A stretch of 14,097 bases of DNA, from the NCBI GenBank assembly GCA_030426705.1, contig JAUHXW010000039.1, positions 1 through 14,097 on the forward strand, in the 5' to 3' direction. Below, one piece after another: positions 1 through 6,516 of the stretch. This DNA comes from Gammaproteobacteria bacterium (GTDB lineage Bacteria; Pseudomonadota; Gammaproteobacteria; Xanthomonadales; Marinicellaceae). Positions within the stretch are counted from its first letter, which is position 1. Each line of letters starts with the position of its first letter. Under the pieces are notes generated by a model. It was not told the origin of the DNA. It did not search any database and saw nothing but the letters and a program-made list of their open reading frames with translations. The position numbers and the translations under genes are program-made.

Positions 1-886
1 GTGTTTTTGTTATTGGGTGTACAAATTCCAGCTGTTCTGCATGCAAGGCTTGCCTGGGGAATCCTCGAATAACGGCTTTCAACTCATTATCGACATCGGC
101 ATCAACCCGCTTCGGATTGCCATATAAAGGGTCACCAACCAAGGGATGTCCCAGATGATGCATATGAACACGGATTTGGTGGGTGCGCCCGGTTTCCAAA
201 TTAACCTTGACGCTGGTGTAATGATCAAAACGTTCAATTGGCTCATAATGGGAGATGGCTTCTTTACCATAAATGACCACTGCCATTTTGATGCGTTGAG
301 TTTTGTGACGCCCCATTTGGTTGTGAATGGTGCCTGGGTTTCTCAATTGTCCTTTAACCACACAAAAATATTGTCGTTTGATGTCATGGGTTTTCAATAA
401 ATCAATCAGCTTCAATTGACATTCAGAGGTTTTAGCCACCACCATTAAACCAGAAGTGTCCTTATCCAAACGATGCACAATACCCGCTCGATTAAGCATG
501 GCTTGTTCAGGACTTAGGGCCAGTAAACCATTGAGCAAAGTACCATCGGGATTGCCACTGCCAGGATGGACCACCAAGCCAGCAGGTTTGTTCAAAACCA
601 ATAAGTATTCATCCTCGTACCTGACATCCAGTTCCATTTGCTCAGGTTGGTCATCTACCACCTGTTCCAGGGTGATATCGATTTCAATGACTTCAAATCC
701 TTTCAAAAGGGTTTTGCTTTTGGTATCATGGCCATTGATTTTGACATCGCCCTGCTTAATCCATTGTTGTATGGTGGCACGGGAATGTTCAGGGAACAAT
801 TTACTCAGGTATAAATCAATGCGTGTACCTATGGCATCGTTATTGACCTGAATGCGTTGTTTTATGGTGTGGTTATTATCATTCAT
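1..886 (-). CDS. rluD: 23S rRNA pseudouridine synthase RluD (3' end outside window)
   Basis: This enzyme converts uridines in helix 69 of 23S rRNA (E. coli 1911, 1915 and 1917) to pseudouridine, in the cytoplasm during large-subunit maturation. The frame is open from ATG at 886-884 to the left edge, giving 295 visible codons. An S4-like RNA-binding region lies at about residues 20-65, and a linker leads to the RsuA/RluA catalytic domain from about 88 onward. The signature HRLDKDTSG is at about 138-146, with the catalytic Asp at about 141. Further conserved pieces are LVLNKPAGLVVHPG, ETGRTHQIRVH and, near the edge, RQALHA followed by HPIT. E. coli RluD has 326 residues, so roughly 30 are probably cut off. 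No strong Shine-Dalgarno precedes the ATG, but the S4 domain starts at the expected distance from it. It is divergent from bamD, the usual gammaproteobacterial arrangement. Identification is firm; the choice of RluD over other RluA paralogues rests on the S4 domain and the bamD neighbour. Confidence 0.93.
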   Translation of the reverse strand, partial: MNDNNHTIKQRIQVNNDAIGTRIDLYLSKLFPEHSRATIQQWIKQGDVKINGHDTKSKTLLKGFEVIEIDITLEQVVDDQPEQMELDVRYEDEYLLVLNKPAGLVVHPGSGNPDGTLLNGLLALSPEQAMLNRAGIVHRLDKDTSGLMVVAKTSECQLKLIDLLKTHDIKRQYFCVVKGQLRNPGTIHNQMGRHKTQRIKMAVVIYGKEAISHYEPIERFDHYTSVKVNLETGRTHQIRVHMHHLGHPLVGDPLYGNPKRVDADVDNELKAVIRGFPRQALHAEQLEFVHPITKT

Positions 887-913
887 GGTGGTATTTTACT
901 TGATTCAATGGCT

Positions 914-927
914 CAGAATAAATTCTG
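914..927. repeat. Short inverted repeat between rluD and bamD
   Basis: CAGAAT, two bases (AA), then ATTCTG form a perfect 6+6 inverted repeat in the 127-bp space between the divergent rluD and bamD starts. It could be an operator or chance; it does not match the LexA pattern. I could not place a convincing -35/-10 pair for either gene here. The rest of the spacer is AT-rich without other clear signals. Confidence 0.25.
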
Positions 928-1013
928 CGGCAATTTAACTTTTATTTAAGCCCATAGAGGGTAATCTAGCGTTTTTTTGAGTCCTGGGCTCAATTCCAGA
1001 AAGAGGTTTATAG

Positions 1014-1847
1014 ATGTTACTCAACAATAAGAATTCAGTGAACACACTGTTGGTAATTATTTTCAGCGCATTATTGTTACCAGGATGTGGTAAAGATGAT
1101 GCTGTAAAAGAAGTCGAAGTCACTAAATTGACTGCTTTGGAAATGTATTTGGCGGCCAAAAGAGCCTTGGATGCCGGTGTGTGGTCAACAGCAGCGGATA
1201 AATACAAGGCCTTACGCTCCCATTACCCATTCGGACATTACACCGAACAAGGCTATTTAGAATTGGCATACGCTCAATACAAGATGTATCAAATGGAGCA
1301 GGCAGTATCCACCGTTGACCGTTTTATTAAGAACTATCCGGCTCATAAAAACCTGGATTATGCCTATTATTTAAAAGGATTGATATATTTCGATAGTGAC
1401 CGCGGTTTTATGCAAAGAATTAACCCGGATATAGCGGCTGATCGGAACCAGGATAACATCCGCAATGCGTTCACCTCCTTCAAAAACTTCATAGAAAGGT
1501 ACCCTGACAGTCAATATGCTCCTGATGCCAGAAAGCGCATGGTTTATTTAAAAAACCAATTGGCAGCCTATGAAGTGCAAGTCGCTTCATATTACCTACG
1601 TCGTGGTGCGCCGATTGCCGCGGTCAACCGTGCTAAATTTGTTTTGGAATCATTTCAGGATACACCATCTGTAGGCAACGCCCTGGCTTTGATGGCTGAG
1701 TCTTATGAAAAATTGGATGAACCAGAATTGGCAGAACAAAGCAAACAAATGCTGGCAGCCAACTATCCAAATCACATTTATCTATTGGAAGGTAAGTTAG
1801 ACCTTGATACCGATGTGTTGAAATGGAAAGATTTGTGGCCTTTTTGA
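1014..1847 (+). CDS. bamD: Outer membrane assembly lipoprotein BamD (ComL)
   Basis: BamD is the essential lipoprotein partner of BamA in the BAM complex, which folds beta-barrel proteins into the outer membrane from the periplasmic side. The 277-residue product starts with a lipoprotein signal peptide: a hydrophobic stretch at about 10-23 and lipobox LLPGC, with Cys25 as the lipidated residue. Five TPR-like helical repeats follow at about 40-258. They carry the family pieces ALDAGVWSTAADKYKAL, RSHYPFGHYTEQGYLELAY, DYAYYLKG, the loop around 128-148 (DRGFMQRINPDIAADR), and ERYPDSQYAPDARKRM. E. coli BamD has 245 residues, so this one is slightly longer, mainly at the N-terminus and C-terminal tail. 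The start is supported by an AAGAGG Shine-Dalgarno at 1001-1006, seven bases before ATG. Being divergent from rluD matches the common gammaproteobacterial order. There is no classical terminator directly after the stop; the downstream repeats begin 7 bp later. Confidence 0.95.
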   Translation: MLLNNKNSVNTLLVIIFSALLLPGCGKDDAVKEVEVTKLTALEMYLAAKRALDAGVWSTAADKYKALRSHYPFGHYTEQGYLELAYAQYKMYQMEQAVSTVDRFIKNYPAHKNLDYAYYLKGLIYFDSDRGFMQRINPDIAADRNQDNIRNAFTSFKNFIERYPDSQYAPDARKRMVYLKNQLAAYEVQVASYYLRRGAPIAAVNRAKFVLESFQDTPSVGNALALMAESYEKLDEPELAEQSKQMLAANYPNHIYLLEGKLDLDTDVLKWKDLWPF

Positions 1848-1854
1848 AGGCTTT

Positions 1855-1975
1855 GTCATCTTGAGCGAAACGAAGTGGAGTCGAAAGATCTCATGATTCT
1901 GGAAAGCTGTTTAATAAATAAACATCGACTGTTCATCTGGAGATACTTCAACTCGTTACACTCGCTCAGTATGAC
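1855..1975 (+). repeat. Palindromic MITE-like element, unit 1
   Basis: This is a 121-bp element with imperfect terminal inverted repeats of about 35-37 bp. The left end (1855-1891) begins GTCATCTTGAGCGAAACGAA and ends GATCT. The right end (1941-1975), read from the other strand, begins GTCATACTGAGCG and ends AGTATCT. The inner 50 bp are AT-rich. The single strand would fold into one long hairpin. The left and right ends are recognisably different, so the element has polarity, and the same left/right types recur in unit 2 and in the inverted unit 3 at 7850-7959. No transposase gene is nearby, so this is a non-autonomous repeat of REP or MITE type. Confidence 0.8.
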
Positions 1976-1983
1976 AAAAACTC

Positions 1984-2172
1984 GTCATCCTGAGCGAAAC
2001 GAAGTGAAGTCGAAGGATCTCATAACGCTGGATAGTTGTTTAAATCCGAAAAATCACCAGTTCATCAGGAGATTGTCTCTAAGCTCCTGCTTCGAGTCTT
2101 TCAGGTCGCTTCGCGTGGTAAAAGGCTATCCTGCCTTTTTATCTTCGACTCGTTACACTCGCTCAGAATGAT
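1984..2172 (+). repeat. Palindromic MITE-like element, unit 2, with internal extra segment
   Basis: This is a second copy in the same orientation as unit 1. The left end (1984-2020) begins GTCATCCTGAGCGAAACGAA. The right end (2141-2172) is, on the other strand, ATCATTCTGAGCGAGTGTAA and so on. The interior aligns with unit 1 (CTGGAaAGcTGTTTAA against CTGGAtAGtTGTTTAA, and TTCATCaGGAGAT against TTCATCtGGAGAT) until about 2073. Then about 67 bp absent from unit 1 follow (2074-2140) before the right end resumes. So units 1 and 2 are a tandem duplication that has diverged and either gained or lost a middle segment. The T-run just after the right end could let the folded element act as a transcription terminator. 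Confidence 0.78.
2120..2140 (+). terminator. Possible weak intrinsic terminator inside repeat unit 2
   Basis: AAAAGGC at 2120-2126, the loop TATCCT, and GCCTTTTT at 2133-2140 form a 7-bp stem whose T-run partly belongs to the stem. It lies in the extra segment of unit 2. It is plausible as a terminator for bamD transcription but only moderately stable, with just three G-C pairs. Confidence 0.3.
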
Positions 2173-2201
2173 ATTTTTTTTAATTCTATAAGGATTCAAC
2201 C

Positions 2202-2789
2202 ATGGATATCCTATCAGCGACAATACTACTGTTTTTGATTCTCGATCCATTGGGAAATATTCCTATATTTTTGACCCAACTTGAAAAAGTAGAGAACCGA
2301 TATCAGGTTTTGGCAAGGGAATTATTGCTGGCATTGGGTATTTTGTTTTTGTTCCTTTTTTTCGGCAAGCAAATGCTGGACTTTTTGCATTTGGAACAAG
2401 TGTCAGTTTCTTTGGCCGGTGCCATCATTTTGTTCATCATTGCCTTGCGCATGATCTTTCCTGCCAGTAAACAATACGGTGATGAAGAAGGCAGTGAAGA
2501 AGCGCCTTTTTTGGTGCCGATGGCAATTCCATTGGTGGCAGGGCCTTCTATTCTGGCTACATTGATTCTCCTATCCAGCAAGCACCCTGATCAGTTTGGC
2601 GTGTTGGCCATTGCCTTGTTTATTGCTTGGTTTTTATCCGCCATCATTTTGTTTTCAGCCACCGCGATGCAAAAATACCTTGGAAAAAATGGCATGATTG
2701 CCATAGAACGTCTGATGGGTATGATTCTGATTGCCATCGCCGTGCAAATGTTTCTTGATGGTATTCGGGCATTTTTAGCTTCTGTTTAA
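2202..2789 (+). CDS. MarC/YhgN family integral membrane protein
   Basis: The product is a 195-residue inner-membrane protein of the MarC (UPF0056) family, closest in character to E. coli YhgN. The family's transport role is unproven; the old multiple-antibiotic-resistance link for MarC was not upheld. Six hydrophobic segments are visible at about 4-24, 41-57, 68-86, 104-124, 133-153 and 168-190. The family hallmarks are LILDPLGNIPIF at 12-23, in the first segment, and PLVAGPSILAT at 110-120, in the fourth. The segment ERLMGMILIAIAVQMFLDGI closes the protein. TAAGGA at 2189-2194 sets the ATG at 2202. It sits alone between the repeat block and the pan operon. No promoter-sized clean sequence precedes it, so it may depend on read-through from bamD or on a promoter within repeat unit 2. 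Family assignment is strong; function is not known. Confidence 0.9.
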   Translation: MDILSATILLFLILDPLGNIPIFLTQLEKVENRYQVLARELLLALGILFLFLFFGKQMLDFLHLEQVSVSLAGAIILFIIALRMIFPASKQYGDEEGSEEAPFLVPMAIPLVAGPSILATLILLSSKHPDQFGVLAIALFIAWFLSAIILFSATAMQKYLGKNGMIAIERLMGMILIAIAVQMFLDGIRAFLASV

Positions 2790-2799
2790 AGTTATTCAC

Positions 2800-2827
2800 T
2801 TGATATTCAGCTTATTGCGCATATAAT
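2800..2827 (+). promoter_or_regulatory. Likely sigma-70 promoter of the pan/coa operon
   Basis: TTGATA at 2800-2805 and a perfect TATAAT at 2822-2827 are separated by 16 bp. Transcription would start near 2834, leaving a leader of about 100 nt before panG. It begins just after the marC stop at 2789, so it serves the operon rather than marC. It is the best plus-strand promoter match I found. No riboswitch-like fold is obvious in the leader. Confidence 0.7.
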
Positions 2828-2932
2828 TTCCTCAGCGTTGATTCCTTGGAACAGCGACTTTGTTTATTGGATTGTTTGTGACTTGTTGATTGTGCAGGTT
2901 TGAACCATCCACACATTATGAGGACTTGATCT

Positions 2933-3748
2933 GTGAATCGACAGGTACCTGAAAAAATAGATGCCATTGCTGTAGTTGGTAATGGTCGAATGGCTCAACA
3001 TCTGATTCGTTATTGCGAATTGGTTGGTCAGCCGTATAAGCATTGGTTTAGAAAACCAGTCAACACTTCTTCTTTAACCAGTCAATCTCGTTTGGCTCGG
3101 TTTAAACACAAGCTTCATTCCCTTTTAAAAACTGATCAAAAGCAATCTCTTACCGATGTGGTGCAATCAGTCGATACTGTGTTGTTACTGATACCAGATG
3201 ATCAGATTGAATCATTTATTGAGCAAAACCCTTGCCTGCGGGGTAAAACATTGGTGCATTTTTCCGGTGCTTTACACAGTGAAATAGCCATGGGTTGTCA
3301 TCCCTTGATGACTTTCGGTCCAGATTTATATGATTTAACACAATATCAATCGATTCCATTTGTGGCGGATCAGTTATTTGATTTCAAAAAAGTTTTTCCA
3401 CTGTTCACCAACCCAGTACACCACATAAAACCTGAGCACAAAGTCAGATACCATGCCATGTGTGTGATGGCCGGTAATTTCTCACAAATGCTGTGGCAAG
3501 CGACTGCCAAAGAGTTACAAAACATGGGCTTGCCCGCTGAATTGATGCACCCTTATTTGCAACAAAATACGCAAAATTACCTTAATGATCCAAAGAACGC
3601 CTTAACCGGTCCTTTTGTTAGGGGGGATATTAATACCATTGCACAACACCAGCAAAACCTGCAAGCGCATCCCTTAGGTGAGTTGTATCAAGCCTTTTAC
3701 CATATGTTTCAACAGCCCGAAAATGTGGGCCAGAGGAGTCAACTATGA
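2933..3748 (+). CDS. panG: DUF2520 Rossmann-fold protein, probable ketopantoate reductase PanG
   Basis: This probably reduces 2-dehydropantoate (ketopantoate) to pantoate with NAD(P)H, in the cytoplasm. The 271-residue protein has an N-terminal Rossmann fold with dinucleotide loop VVGNGRMA at about 14-21, the strand VLLLIPDDQI at about 83-92, and LVHFSGAL at 107-114. A C-terminal helical DUF2520 domain follows, with HPLMTFG at 123-129, YHAMCVMAGNF at 173-183 and ALTGPFVRGDINTI at 223-236. From established work, Francisella PanG (FTT1388) and an Enterococcus homologue are ketopantoate reductases unrelated in annotation to PanE; to my recollection they share this architecture. Its place immediately before panB and panC, and the absence of panE in the operon, support the role. 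The GTG start at 2933 is chosen because GAGGA at 2920-2924 lies eight bases upstream and the fold begins at the expected distance. It overlaps panB by 4 nt. Family is certain; enzymatic role is inferred from context. Confidence 0.82.
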   Translation: MNRQVPEKIDAIAVVGNGRMAQHLIRYCELVGQPYKHWFRKPVNTSSLTSQSRLARFKHKLHSLLKTDQKQSLTDVVQSVDTVLLLIPDDQIESFIEQNPCLRGKTLVHFSGALHSEIAMGCHPLMTFGPDLYDLTQYQSIPFVADQLFDFKKVFPLFTNPVHHIKPEHKVRYHAMCVMAGNFSQMLWQATAKELQNMGLPAELMHPYLQQNTQNYLNDPKNALTGPFVRGDINTIAQHQQNLQAHPLGELYQAFYHMFQQPENVGQRSQL

Positions 3749-4533
3749 GCAACATCAATCAATTGTTTGCCAAAAAACAGGCTGGTGAAAAACTGACCAT
3801 GTTGACTTGTTATGATTATTCCTCTGCCAAAATCATGAATCAATCTGATGTTGATATGATTTTGGTCGGCGATTCAGCAGCCATGGTGATGCATGGCGAC
3901 AATTCCACCTTGCCAATAGATGTGGCTACTATGGCTCAACACGTCAAAGCAGTGGCAAAAGGTGCGCCTGATAAATTCATCATCGGCGACATGCCGTTTT
4001 TGTCATACCGAAAATCATTGGATGAAAACATGAAAGCGGTTGAATTATTGATGAAGGCTGGCGCGCATGCCATTAAGCTGGAAGGTGTGGCTGGCAATGA
4101 AACACTGATAAAGCACATTGTCGAATCCGGAATTCCGGTGATGGGACATTTGGGTCTAACGCCGCAATCGGTCAATCAATTCGGAGGTTTTAAAGTGCAA
4201 GGCAAATCTGCTGATGACCAAGCCCGTATCATTGAAGAAGCCAAGATTCTGGAGACATTGGGATGCTTTTCAGTGGTGCTGGAATGCGTGCCTGACGCTT
4301 TGACCAAAGAGCTGGTCAAGCACATTTCAATCATTTCAATTGGTATTGGTGCTGGCGCTGATGTTGATGGCCAGGTGTTGGTGATGCAGGACATGTTGGG
4401 TTTTTCATCAGGATTCAGTCCTAAGTTTCTGCGCCGTTATTTGAATACCGAACAATTGTTTTTGAATGCATTCAATGCCTATGTCAGTGATGTCCAGGAC
4501 GGACAGTATCCGGATGAAACGGAGCAATACTGA
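3745..4533 (+). CDS. panB: 3-methyl-2-oxobutanoate hydroxymethyltransferase PanB
   Basis: PanB transfers a hydroxymethyl group from 5,10-methylene-tetrahydrofolate to 2-oxoisovalerate, giving ketopantoate, the substrate for the PanG-like protein encoded just upstream. The 262-residue (beta/alpha)8-barrel protein is of normal length. The metal and substrate ligands expected from E. coli PanB are present: Asp43 in VGDSAAM, Asp82 in IIGDMPF, Lys111 in AIKLEG, His135 in VMGHLGLTPQSV, and Glu180 in VVLECVP. The glycine-rich IGIGAGADVDGQVLV follows at about 199-213. The stretch HISIISIGIGAG has Ile where many homologues have a Pro-containing turn (AIPVIGIGAG), a mild variation. ATG overlaps the panG stop as ATGA (3745-3748), and its own TGA shares one base with the panC start, so coupled translation is likely. 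Confidence 0.96.
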   Translation: MSNINQLFAKKQAGEKLTMLTCYDYSSAKIMNQSDVDMILVGDSAAMVMHGDNSTLPIDVATMAQHVKAVAKGAPDKFIIGDMPFLSYRKSLDENMKAVELLMKAGAHAIKLEGVAGNETLIKHIVESGIPVMGHLGLTPQSVNQFGGFKVQGKSADDQARIIEEAKILETLGCFSVVLECVPDALTKELVKHISIISIGIGAGADVDGQVLVMQDMLGFSSGFSPKFLRRYLNTEQLFLNAFNAYVSDVQDGQYPDETEQY

Positions 4534-5306
4534 TGCTGCGAATTGAAACACCGGAACAATTGCTGAGTTGGCGCAAAAGCATTGCTGTCAATGTGGGTTT
4601 TGTCCCAACCATGGGAGCTTTACATCAAGGTCACTTGTCGTTGATTGAAGCTGCCAAGGCCAACAATGACATCACGGTGGTCAGTATCTTTGTTAACCCA
4701 ACTCAGTTTGATCAAGCCGCTGATCTAGAAAAATACCCCAATACGCTGGAGCAGGATTTATTGAGTCTGGAAAAACTGGGCGTTGATGTGGTTTTTTTGC
4801 CCACATTTGAAGTCATGTACCCAGATGATTACGCCTATCAAATTTCAGAAAATGATTTGTCGAGGCAATATTGTGGCGCGCATCGCCCCGGACATTTTGA
4901 TGGTGTGTTGTCGGTGGTGATGAAGCTGTTGAATTTGGTTCAGGCCAAACGGGCCTATTTCGGCGAAAAAGATTACCAGCAATTGACCCTGATTCAGGGC
5001 ATGGTCAATGCATTTTTTATGGGTGTTGAAATTGTGCCTTGTCCCATTGTCCGTGAAGCCGACGGTTTGGCCATGAGTTCAAGAAATTTACGCTTGACGC
5101 CGATTCAAAGAAAAGTGGCACCCATGTTGTACCAGGCTTTGACTGATAAAGATTCCAGCCTTGAGGAGAAAAAACTGTGGCTGACATCTAAGGGATTTGA
5201 AGTCGATTATCTCGAAGTGATGGATAACCGATTATTGGCAGCTGCTTCTTTGGGTGAAATTCGCTTGATTGACAATGTGCCTTTTACAGCGGAGGAATCA
5301 TCATGA
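4533..5306 (+). CDS. panC: Pantothenate synthetase PanC
   Basis: PanC condenses pantoate with beta-alanine using ATP, through a pantoyl-adenylate intermediate, to make pantothenate. The 257-residue product keeps the nucleotidyl-transferase motifs: PTMGALHQGHLSLI at 25-38 (the HxGH ATP-binding motif, H31 and H34), SIFVNPTQF at 51-59, YCGAHRPGHFDGV at 113-125, FGEKDYQQ at 143-150, and IVREADGLAMSSRN at 172-185, which includes the KMSKS-equivalent serines. The C-terminal domain is shortened: E. coli PanC has 283 residues and this one stops about 25 earlier, ending in a short acidic tail. Its ATG shares one base with the panB stop and its TGA overlaps the next start as ATGA (5303-5306). Substrates come from PanG (pantoate) and PanD (beta-alanine), encoded at the two ends of the operon. 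Confidence 0.96.
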   Translation: MLRIETPEQLLSWRKSIAVNVGFVPTMGALHQGHLSLIEAAKANNDITVVSIFVNPTQFDQAADLEKYPNTLEQDLLSLEKLGVDVVFLPTFEVMYPDDYAYQISENDLSRQYCGAHRPGHFDGVLSVVMKLLNLVQAKRAYFGEKDYQQLTLIQGMVNAFFMGVEIVPCPIVREADGLAMSSRNLRLTPIQRKVAPMLYQALTDKDSSLEEKKLWLTSKGFEVDYLEVMDNRLLAAASLGEIRLIDNVPFTAEESS

Positions 5307-5845
5307 ATCGCTTGTTGTTAATGACCGGTTCGATTGCTTGTGCCAAGGCCACTGGTTTAATTTCTGCCTGGGTCAAGCAAGGTGATGAAGTCAAAGTGGT
5401 TTGTACACCCGGTGCTTTGAACTTTGTCGGTGTGGCGACTTTGGAAGGTTTGAGCGGGCAAAAAGTCATGGCTTCAACTTTTGAAAGTGAGGCCATGATG
5501 GATCACATTCATGTCAGCCGTTGGGCTGATCAAATCATCTTGTGTCCGGCCACTGCCAATGTGTTGAATAAACTGACAGCAGGTATTTCAGATGATGCAG
5601 TGACCACCGTTTTTGTGGCAGGTTTTGGTCTTCAAAAACCGATGTTGGTGGTGCCCGCGATGAACACCATGATGTGGCAATATCCAGTCACGCAAAATTC
5701 AATCAAAACCCTGACAGAGTGGGGTGTGGAAGTCATGCAACCGCAATCAGGCGATTTGGCCTGTGGCGAAAACGGTGCTGGACGTATGCCTGAGGTGGAA
5801 GCTATTTTGCAACAGGCCAACCGTCAAATGGAGCAACTGGTATGA
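5303..5845 (+). CDS. coaC: Phosphopantothenoylcysteine decarboxylase, stand-alone CoaC
   Basis: CoaC is an FMN flavoprotein that oxidatively decarboxylates 4'-phosphopantothenoylcysteine to 4'-phosphopantetheine. The 180-residue protein corresponds only to the N-terminal half of the usual bacterial CoaBC (Dfp) fusion of about 400 residues. Visible motifs are the flavin-binding start LLLMTGSIACAKA, the catalytic His68 in MDHIHVSRWAD, CPATANVLNKL, PAMNTMMW at 118-125 (the PxMNxxMW substrate motif), and ACGENGAGRM at 153-162, whose Cys154 corresponds to the flap cysteine that reduces the enethiol intermediate. All expected catalytic residues are intact. The frame ends cleanly at TGA 5843-5845, overlapping the coaB ATG by 4 nt in a different frame. 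This is a genuine gene split, not a frameshift: each half has its own start, stop and full-length domain. Confidence 0.93.
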   Translation: MNRLLLMTGSIACAKATGLISAWVKQGDEVKVVCTPGALNFVGVATLEGLSGQKVMASTFESEAMMDHIHVSRWADQIILCPATANVLNKLTAGISDDAVTTVFVAGFGLQKPMLVVPAMNTMMWQYPVTQNSIKTLTEWGVEVMQPQSGDLACGENGAGRMPEVEAILQQANRQMEQLV

Positions 5846-6516
5846 AGATACTCATCACCGCCGGAGGTACGCGTGAATATATTGATGGTGTGCGTTACAT
5901 TGGCAACAGTTCCAGTGGAAAAACCGGTGCAGAGTTGGCCGATTATTTGGTTGCCCAAGGGCATGAAGTTTTGTGGTTGGGTGCGCAATCTGCCATCAGA
6001 CCGAAGGCACATATGCAACAAATTTGCTACGAAACCTTTGATGATTTGGCAGACACATTACAAAACACTTTGGCCAATGACTGTTTTGACCTGGTTTTTC
6101 AAGCGGCTGCGGTCAGTGATTTTAAGGTCACAGCGGTTGAATTGGATGGTCATTCTTTTGCTGCTGGGCGTGATGTGAAGTTGCCCACTGCGGATGAAGT
6201 TAAATTGATTTTGGCCAAGCAACCTAAACTGGTCTCAGCCATCAAGTCGTGGTCCAAAAACCCGAAAATTCAAGTGGTGGCGTTCAAATTAACCAACAGT
6301 CCTGAACAGCAAGTCAGAAAGCAGGCTGTGGAAAAATTAATTTCACAAGAAGGCATTGATTGGGTGGCGCACAATGATTTACAGGAAATATCAGCGAACA
6401 GTCATGCTTTTCAATTGTACAGTGATATGTATACCATGAATCCCTGTGTAGACATATTGGCTTTGGCTGACGAGGTTTTGGATAATTTTTTTGCAACAAC
6501 AGGGGAAATCGCATGA
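5842..6516 (+). CDS. coaB: Phosphopantothenate-cysteine ligase, stand-alone CoaB
   Basis: CoaB joins cysteine to 4'-phosphopantothenate, giving the substrate of CoaC. The 224-residue protein carries the PPCS fold: ILITAGGTREYIDGVRYIGN at the start, NSSSGKTGAELAD at 22-34, AAAVSDF at 88-94, a lysine-bearing strand around 113-124 (DVKLPTADEVKLIL), VVAFKL, and VAHNDL at 175-180. In E. coli this domain is fused behind CoaC; here it is separate. The layout (TADEVKLIL, a SAIKSW-type helix, VAFKL, then HNDLQEISA with an intact tail) reminds me more of the monofunctional CoaB of streptococci and enterococci than of the E. coli domain. That is recollection, not an alignment. It overlaps coaC by 4 nt upstream and coaX by 4 nt downstream. 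Function is well supported; the subtype (CTP or ATP use) cannot be read here. Confidence 0.9.
   Translation: MKILITAGGTREYIDGVRYIGNSSSGKTGAELADYLVAQGHEVLWLGAQSAIRPKAHMQQICYETFDDLADTLQNTLANDCFDLVFQAAAVSDFKVTAVELDGHSFAAGRDVKLPTADEVKLILAKQPKLVSAIKSWSKNPKIQVVAFKLTNSPEQQVRKQAVEKLISQEGIDWVAHNDLQEISANSHAFQLYSDMYTMNPCVDILALADEVLDNFFATTGEIA

Larger units (their letters stand above)
1848..2201. other. Gene-free bamD-marC interval filled with repeats
   Basis: This 354-bp interval holds no credible gene. Almost all of it is two tandem copies of a palindromic element (1855-1975 and 1984-2172) separated by 8 bp. After the second copy come a run of eight T (2173-2181 region) and the marC ribosome-binding site TAAGGA at 2189-2194. 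A 98-codon open frame runs plus-strand through both repeats (1875-2171), but it lies inside the repeat units and is an accidental consequence of them. The repeats begin only 7 bp after the bamD stop and end about 30 bp before marC, so any bamD terminator or marC promoter would have to lie inside repeat sequence. Confidence 0.8.

Noticed and set aside
456..851. 131-codon plus-strand frame at the left edge
   Set aside because: It is antisense to rluD, whose HRLDKDTSG and other motifs are clear on the minus strand.
914..927. LexA or other named operator at CAGAAT-AA-ATTCTG
   Set aside because: It lacks the CTGT-N8-ACAG pattern and matches no operator I can name with confidence.
1875..2171. 98-codon plus-strand open frame between bamD and marC
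   Set aside because: It lies within the two palindromic repeat units, whose low stop density explains it; composition is unlike a protein and there is no ribosome site.
2834..2932. Riboswitch in the pan operon leader
   Set aside because: No stable stem-loop series or terminator is visible in the roughly 100-nt leader, and I know of no CoA or pantothenate riboswitch to compare with.
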